From contig URWK01000070.1 in the NCBI GenBank assembly GCA_900551505.1, positions 1 to 6,910 of the forward strand: a stretch of DNA of 6,910 bases, read 5' to 3'. This document shows, piece by piece, positions 4,504-6,910 of this stretch. Each line of letters opens with the position of its first letter. The first letter of the stretch is position 1. The notes under the pieces were generated by a model. The model was not told the DNA's origin. It made no database searches and saw nothing but the letters and a program-made list of their open reading frames with translations. This DNA comes from an uncultured Ruminococcus sp. GTDB taxonomy: Bacteria > Bacillota > Clostridia > Oscillospirales > Ruminococcaceae. Position numbers and translations under genes: made by a program.

Positions 4504-5355
4504 TTGAAAAAATTATATCTCACTCTTATTTCTATTGTTTTTATCGCTTTATGTGCCATCGGAATTTACAGCAGTTCTTCAAGAACAAATGCCGAAGAAA
4601 TAGAAAGCGATACCTCCACAACAATCACTACCGAACCAACTACTACCACGGTTACAACTTCGGCAACTACCACGACTACAGAAGAAACCACCACAGTTAC
4701 AACCGTGACTACAGTAACAACGGTTACAACAGAGGACAAGGTTGCAAAAGCTCTCGCAGAATACACACCCGTACTTACTACCGATGATGTGAAACTATTG
4801 AAAAATCAGAATCCCGATACGGCAGGTTGGCTGTATATAAAGAATAGCCGTATAAATATGTGTTTCATGCAGTCAGATGACAATGACTTCTACCTTCACA
4901 GGAATTTCAACAAGGAGGATTATTTTCCGGGAAGTATATTTGAGGATTTCAGAAGTAATATTGACGGAAAAAACGAAACCGATGTAGTCCTGCTCTATGG
5001 ACATCATATGGCTGACGAATCAATGTTTACTCCGATTTCATGGTACATATATCCCGACTACGCACAACAGCATAAGTATATCGAAATCGCAACGGATACA
5101 ACCACACACTTATATCAGGTTTGCGGAACTATGCTTGTATACGGCGGTGAAGGAGCAGACTTCGATTTCTGGAACTTCATAGATTTCGATAATAAGCGTT
5201 CGTTTGAAAGGTTCGTTGCAAACTACATACAGAACCGCAAAGTTGACCTTGGCACATTGCCCGAAAACAGCAACCAGATATTGATGTTACAGACTTGCTA
5301 CGGAACGGATTATCCGGGATGGCGTACCGTTGTAGTTGCAAACAGACTATATTGA
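4504..5355 (+). CDS. Class B-like sortase (cysteine transpeptidase)
   Basis: A membrane-anchored extracellular transpeptidase that cuts a sorting motif on secreted proteins and joins them to the cell wall or to pilin. The 283 residues have an N-terminal membrane helix (about 4-23, MKKLYLTL start), a Thr-rich linker (36-77, 27 of 42 residues Thr, ending in four VTT units), and a catalytic domain (about 85-283). Diagnostic blocks are NPDTAGWL (103-110), GSIFEDFR (143-150), the catalytic His167 in YGHHM, the catalytic Cys265 in LQTCYG, and Arg274 in GWRTVVVA. The order and spacing fit class B better than the housekeeping class. The start is TTG: a stop lies in frame at 4480-4482 and no ATG precedes the helix. 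The ribosome binding site is weak. No substrate with a clear sorting signal is in the window. Call certain; class fairly sure. Confidence 0.93.
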   Translation: MKKLYLTLISIVFIALCAIGIYSSSSRTNAEEIESDTSTTITTEPTTTTVTTSATTTTTEETTTVTTVTTVTTVTTEDKVAKALAEYTPVLTTDDVKLLKNQNPDTAGWLYIKNSRINMCFMQSDDNDFYLHRNFNKEDYFPGSIFEDFRSNIDGKNETDVVLLYGHHMADESMFTPISWYIYPDYAQQHKYIEIATDTTTHLYQVCGTMLVYGGEGADFDFWNFIDFDNKRSFERFVANYIQNRKVDLGTLPENSNQILMLQTCYGTDYPGWRTVVVANRLY

Positions 5356-5377
5356 AATTAAATTTATACATATTTTA

Positions 5378-5408
5378 TAAGGCGACCGATTAGCAATCAG
5401 TCGCCTTA
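5378..5408 (+). terminator. Hairpin after the sortase gene, probable terminator
   Basis: A 9-bp perfect stem, TAAGGCGAC/GTCGCCTTA, continues after one mismatch with GATT/AATC, leaving a 3-nt loop. It begins 22 nt after the stop. There is no U-run directly after it, so it could act as a weak terminator or an mRNA-stabilising structure. Confidence 0.6.
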
Positions 5409-5447
5409 AACGTTCTCCCCTATAAAGTATTTTTTTGTATCATATTA

Positions 5448-5476
5448 TTGCGGTTTTAAAGAAATTAGGTTATAAT
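5448..5476 (+). promoter_or_regulatory. Promoter of the CPBP gene
   Basis: TTGCGG (5448-5453), a 17-bp spacer and TATAAT (5471-5476). The transcript would start near 5483, leaving a leader of only about 20 nt with the ribosome binding site close to the 5' end. Confidence 0.6.
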
Positions 5477-5501
5477 ATATATTAAAGGGGGGAAATAAGC
5501 T

Positions 5502-6350
5502 TTGAAAAAATATCTTATTAATCTTGCAAAGGTTGCTTTGTTTATAATATGTTTTGGAGTTGCGGTATATATACCGCTTTCGGTATGGGACAGACCTTCA
5601 TTTGTCGGCAGTAATCCTGCTCTTTACCAATTGTGGCATGAAGCAGAACCGTTGATAGCCGTTATAGTTCTGTCACTGTTTTTCAGTGCAGGAGAAGAAA
5701 AATGTGTTCCCATAAAGATTTTTAATAATTTCTTTTCATCGACAGTATTCGGAATGGCCCTTGGCGTTTTCCGCATTTCCGCAGTAATAACACTCACACT
5801 TATTTTTGATACGATACATTTCGATACAAAGACAAGTTTTTCACATACTCTTTTATGGATTCTTGCGATATTTGTAAGTGCCTTAACTGAAGAATTACTT
5901 GTAAGGGGCTATATTTTTTCTATGATTTCTATGCACCACAATAATCAGACTGCAACAATTACTTGTGCGATTCTTTTCACTGTTGCAAATACTGTTCTCA
6001 ATGATGAAAAGAATATTATTACTGTACTGAACAGCTTTACAACTTGTCTGCTTTTCTGCATGGTGCTTATCTATACAAAAACACTCTGGACAACTATTGT
6101 TATGAATTTCATATGGAAATTAACTGGTGATTTATGTTTCGGAATACTTACGGTTAATGAAAATTACCCAACAATATTTACAACAAGGCTTGACGGAAAT
6201 GATTTAATCAGCGGAGGAGTAAACGGAGTTGAAGGAACTGTATTCCTGCTCGGCGTGAATATTCTGCTATTCATATACATATTGGCGATAGGAGCAAAAC
6301 GTTCACTTCTCGAAAAGAAGAAAAAGAAAAAAATCGCAGTCAGCAACTGA
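5502..6350 (+). CDS. CPBP (CAAX protease/bacteriocin-processing) family membrane protein, catalytic residues partly lost
   Basis: A 282-residue multi-pass membrane protein related to Rce1-type intramembrane metalloproteases. Hydrophobic segments lie at about 8-27, 50-63, 81-101, 116-128, 150-166, 178-192, 196-212 and 246-264. The tail is basic (a six-Lys run at 272-277). Motif 1 is intact: EELLVR with Glu130, Glu131, Arg135. The expected F-x-x-x-H of motif 2 reads FTVAN (159-163) and the expected H-x-x-x-N of motif 3 reads NFIWK (202-206). Both usual His ligands are therefore Asn, and the final Asn is Lys. The protein may be a non-proteolytic member; in other bacteria relatives serve in bacteriocin immunity or as scaffolds, but no bacteriocin gene is visible here. 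The start is TTG, after an in-frame TAA at 5496-5498, with AAAGGGGGG about 9 nt upstream. It has its own promoter. Confidence 0.75.
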   Translation: MKKYLINLAKVALFIICFGVAVYIPLSVWDRPSFVGSNPALYQLWHEAEPLIAVIVLSLFFSAGEEKCVPIKIFNNFFSSTVFGMALGVFRISAVITLTLIFDTIHFDTKTSFSHTLLWILAIFVSALTEELLVRGYIFSMISMHHNNQTATITCAILFTVANTVLNDEKNIITVLNSFTTCLLFCMVLIYTKTLWTTIVMNFIWKLTGDLCFGILTVNENYPTIFTTRLDGNDLISGGVNGVEGTVFLLGVNILLFIYILAIGAKRSLLEKKKKKKIAVSN

Positions 6351-6360
6351 TAACAAGAAA

Positions 6361-6386
6361 ACCCTCTGACTTAAAAGCCAGAGGGT
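6361..6386 (+). terminator. Hairpin between the CPBP gene and the last gene
   Basis: ACCCTCTG (6361-6368) pairs with CAGAGGGT (6379-6386), 8 bp, with a 10-nt loop, starting 10 nt after the CPBP stop. No U-run follows on the plus strand, so read-through into the next gene is plausible. On the minus strand TTTTCTT follows the stem. Confidence 0.5.
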
Positions 6387-6414
6387 ATAAATATTTAATT
6401 TGGAGGTTAGAACA

Positions 6415-6910
6415 ATGGCCACTAATTATTTCAGCTTTAAGAGCAAAACAACCGTTTCTGAAATCCGTGAGTTTCTTGGGAATATTAAAGCAACCGATTC
6501 AAGAGGGTATTTACTTGACAAAACATTATATGACTTGTGTGCAGAATACCCCTTGCACAAAAATCCCCACGAAATACAAGCTAAAATATGTCTTATCGGA
6601 CGTGCTTATTCTGCATCAATTGAAAGACGTACCAACAAGGAAAAAACACAAGGCGATTTCTATTATGACTATGTTGTTCCGGTCGTGATGGAATCGGATA
6701 TTGATGACAGACTGGAGAAACTTAAAAAATACAGTAGCCCTGATGTTACTAACATTAAAGAAATCCTTTCCGTACACAAATGCCTTGAAGACCTGCTCGG
6801 AAAAGTCACCGAAAGAAATAATCGTTCTTTCGTGTCAAAGTATCTGCATTTTCATTTTCCAAATTTATTTTATCTGTATGATTCGTATTCTGAAAAAGCT
6901 CTTAATTCCG
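6415..6910 (+). CDS. Uncharacterised soluble protein, 3'-truncated by the window edge
   Basis: The first 165 residues are present and the frame is open at the edge. GGAGG at 6402-6406, 8 nt before the ATG, fixes the start (MATNYFSFKSKTTV). The visible part is hydrophilic and helical with no signal peptide or membrane helix. Notable blocks are KICLIGRAYSASIERR (57-72), DFYYDYVVPVVMESD (about 81-95) and SKYLHFHFPNLFYLYDS (about 142-158). The last block resembles a motif in uncharacterised all-helical proteins with the form SK-LHF-P--FPIYDS, which I recall as distantly like helix-hairpin-helix glycosylase-type folds; this is memory, not a search. No function is assigned. The gap to the CPBP gene is 64 bp with a hairpin and no clear promoter (only TATAAAT at 6386-6392), so it may depend partly on read-through. 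Confidence 0.7.
   Translation, partial: MATNYFSFKSKTTVSEIREFLGNIKATDSRGYLLDKTLYDLCAEYPLHKNPHEIQAKICLIGRAYSASIERRTNKEKTQGDFYYDYVVPVVMESDIDDRLEKLKKYSSPDVTNIKEILSVHKCLEDLLGKVTERNNRSFVSKYLHFHFPNLFYLYDSYSEKALNS

Noticed and set aside
4690..4735. DNA tandem repeat in the sortase linker
   Set aside because: The 9-nt period comes from the VTT amino-acid repeat and the units use different synonymous codons, so it is not a simple DNA repeat or slippage tract.
6467..6688. 73-codon frame inside the last gene
   Set aside because: It is a +1 shadow of the 6415 gene, with no ribosome binding site; the 6415 frame has GGAGG and stays open to the window edge.

Overview
The window looks like chromosomal DNA of an anaerobic gut or rumen Firmicute, most likely a Ruminococcus-like member of the Oscillospiraceae. 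This is an inference from four things: AT-rich intergenic DNA with textbook TTGACA-17-TATAAT promoters and AGGAGG-type ribosome binding sites; a lipoprotein glycoside hydrolase of the GH5_4 type with a long Ser/Glu linker; a class B-like sortase with a Thr/Val-rich extracellular linker; and TTG start codons on two membrane-protein genes. No rRNA, tRNA, CRISPR array or insertion sequence was recognised.

Layout. (1) 1-903, minus strand: a major facilitator transporter that has lost its last four helices. Its reading frame runs into unrelated, out-of-frame coding-like DNA near position 103 and stops at 55. (2) 1113-1821, plus strand: a GNAT acetyltransferase, then a 56-residue proline-rich protein, closed by a strong terminator at 1864-1904. 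(3) 2020-2304, plus strand: a small Cys-rich, zinc-ribbon-like protein. It lies behind a good promoter whose expected start site sits on a perfect 18-bp palindrome. (4) 2365-3711, minus strand: the GH5_4-type beta-glucanase lipoprotein, convergent with (3) and sharing a hairpin with it. (5) 3881-4297, plus strand: a 138-residue unknown protein with an internal duplication and very strong expression signals, divergent from the glucanase. (6) 4504-5355: the sortase, with a roughly 70-nt structured leader. (7) 5502-6350: a CPBP (CAAX protease-like) membrane protein that lacks the usual metal-binding His residues. (8) 6415 to the window edge: the 5' part of an uncharacterised soluble protein.

Most genes look like single transcription units with their own promoter and a downstream hairpin, so this is a row of independent genes rather than one pathway operon. 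The glucanase and the sortase are both exported and surface-attached, one by a lipid anchor and one by an N-terminal membrane helix. Nothing in the window carries an obvious sortase sorting signal. The points most worth following up are the sortase leader with competing RNA folds over the start region, the highly expressed duplicated protein, the palindromic operator before the Cys-rich protein, the CPBP protein with altered catalytic residues, and the breakpoint in the transporter gene.
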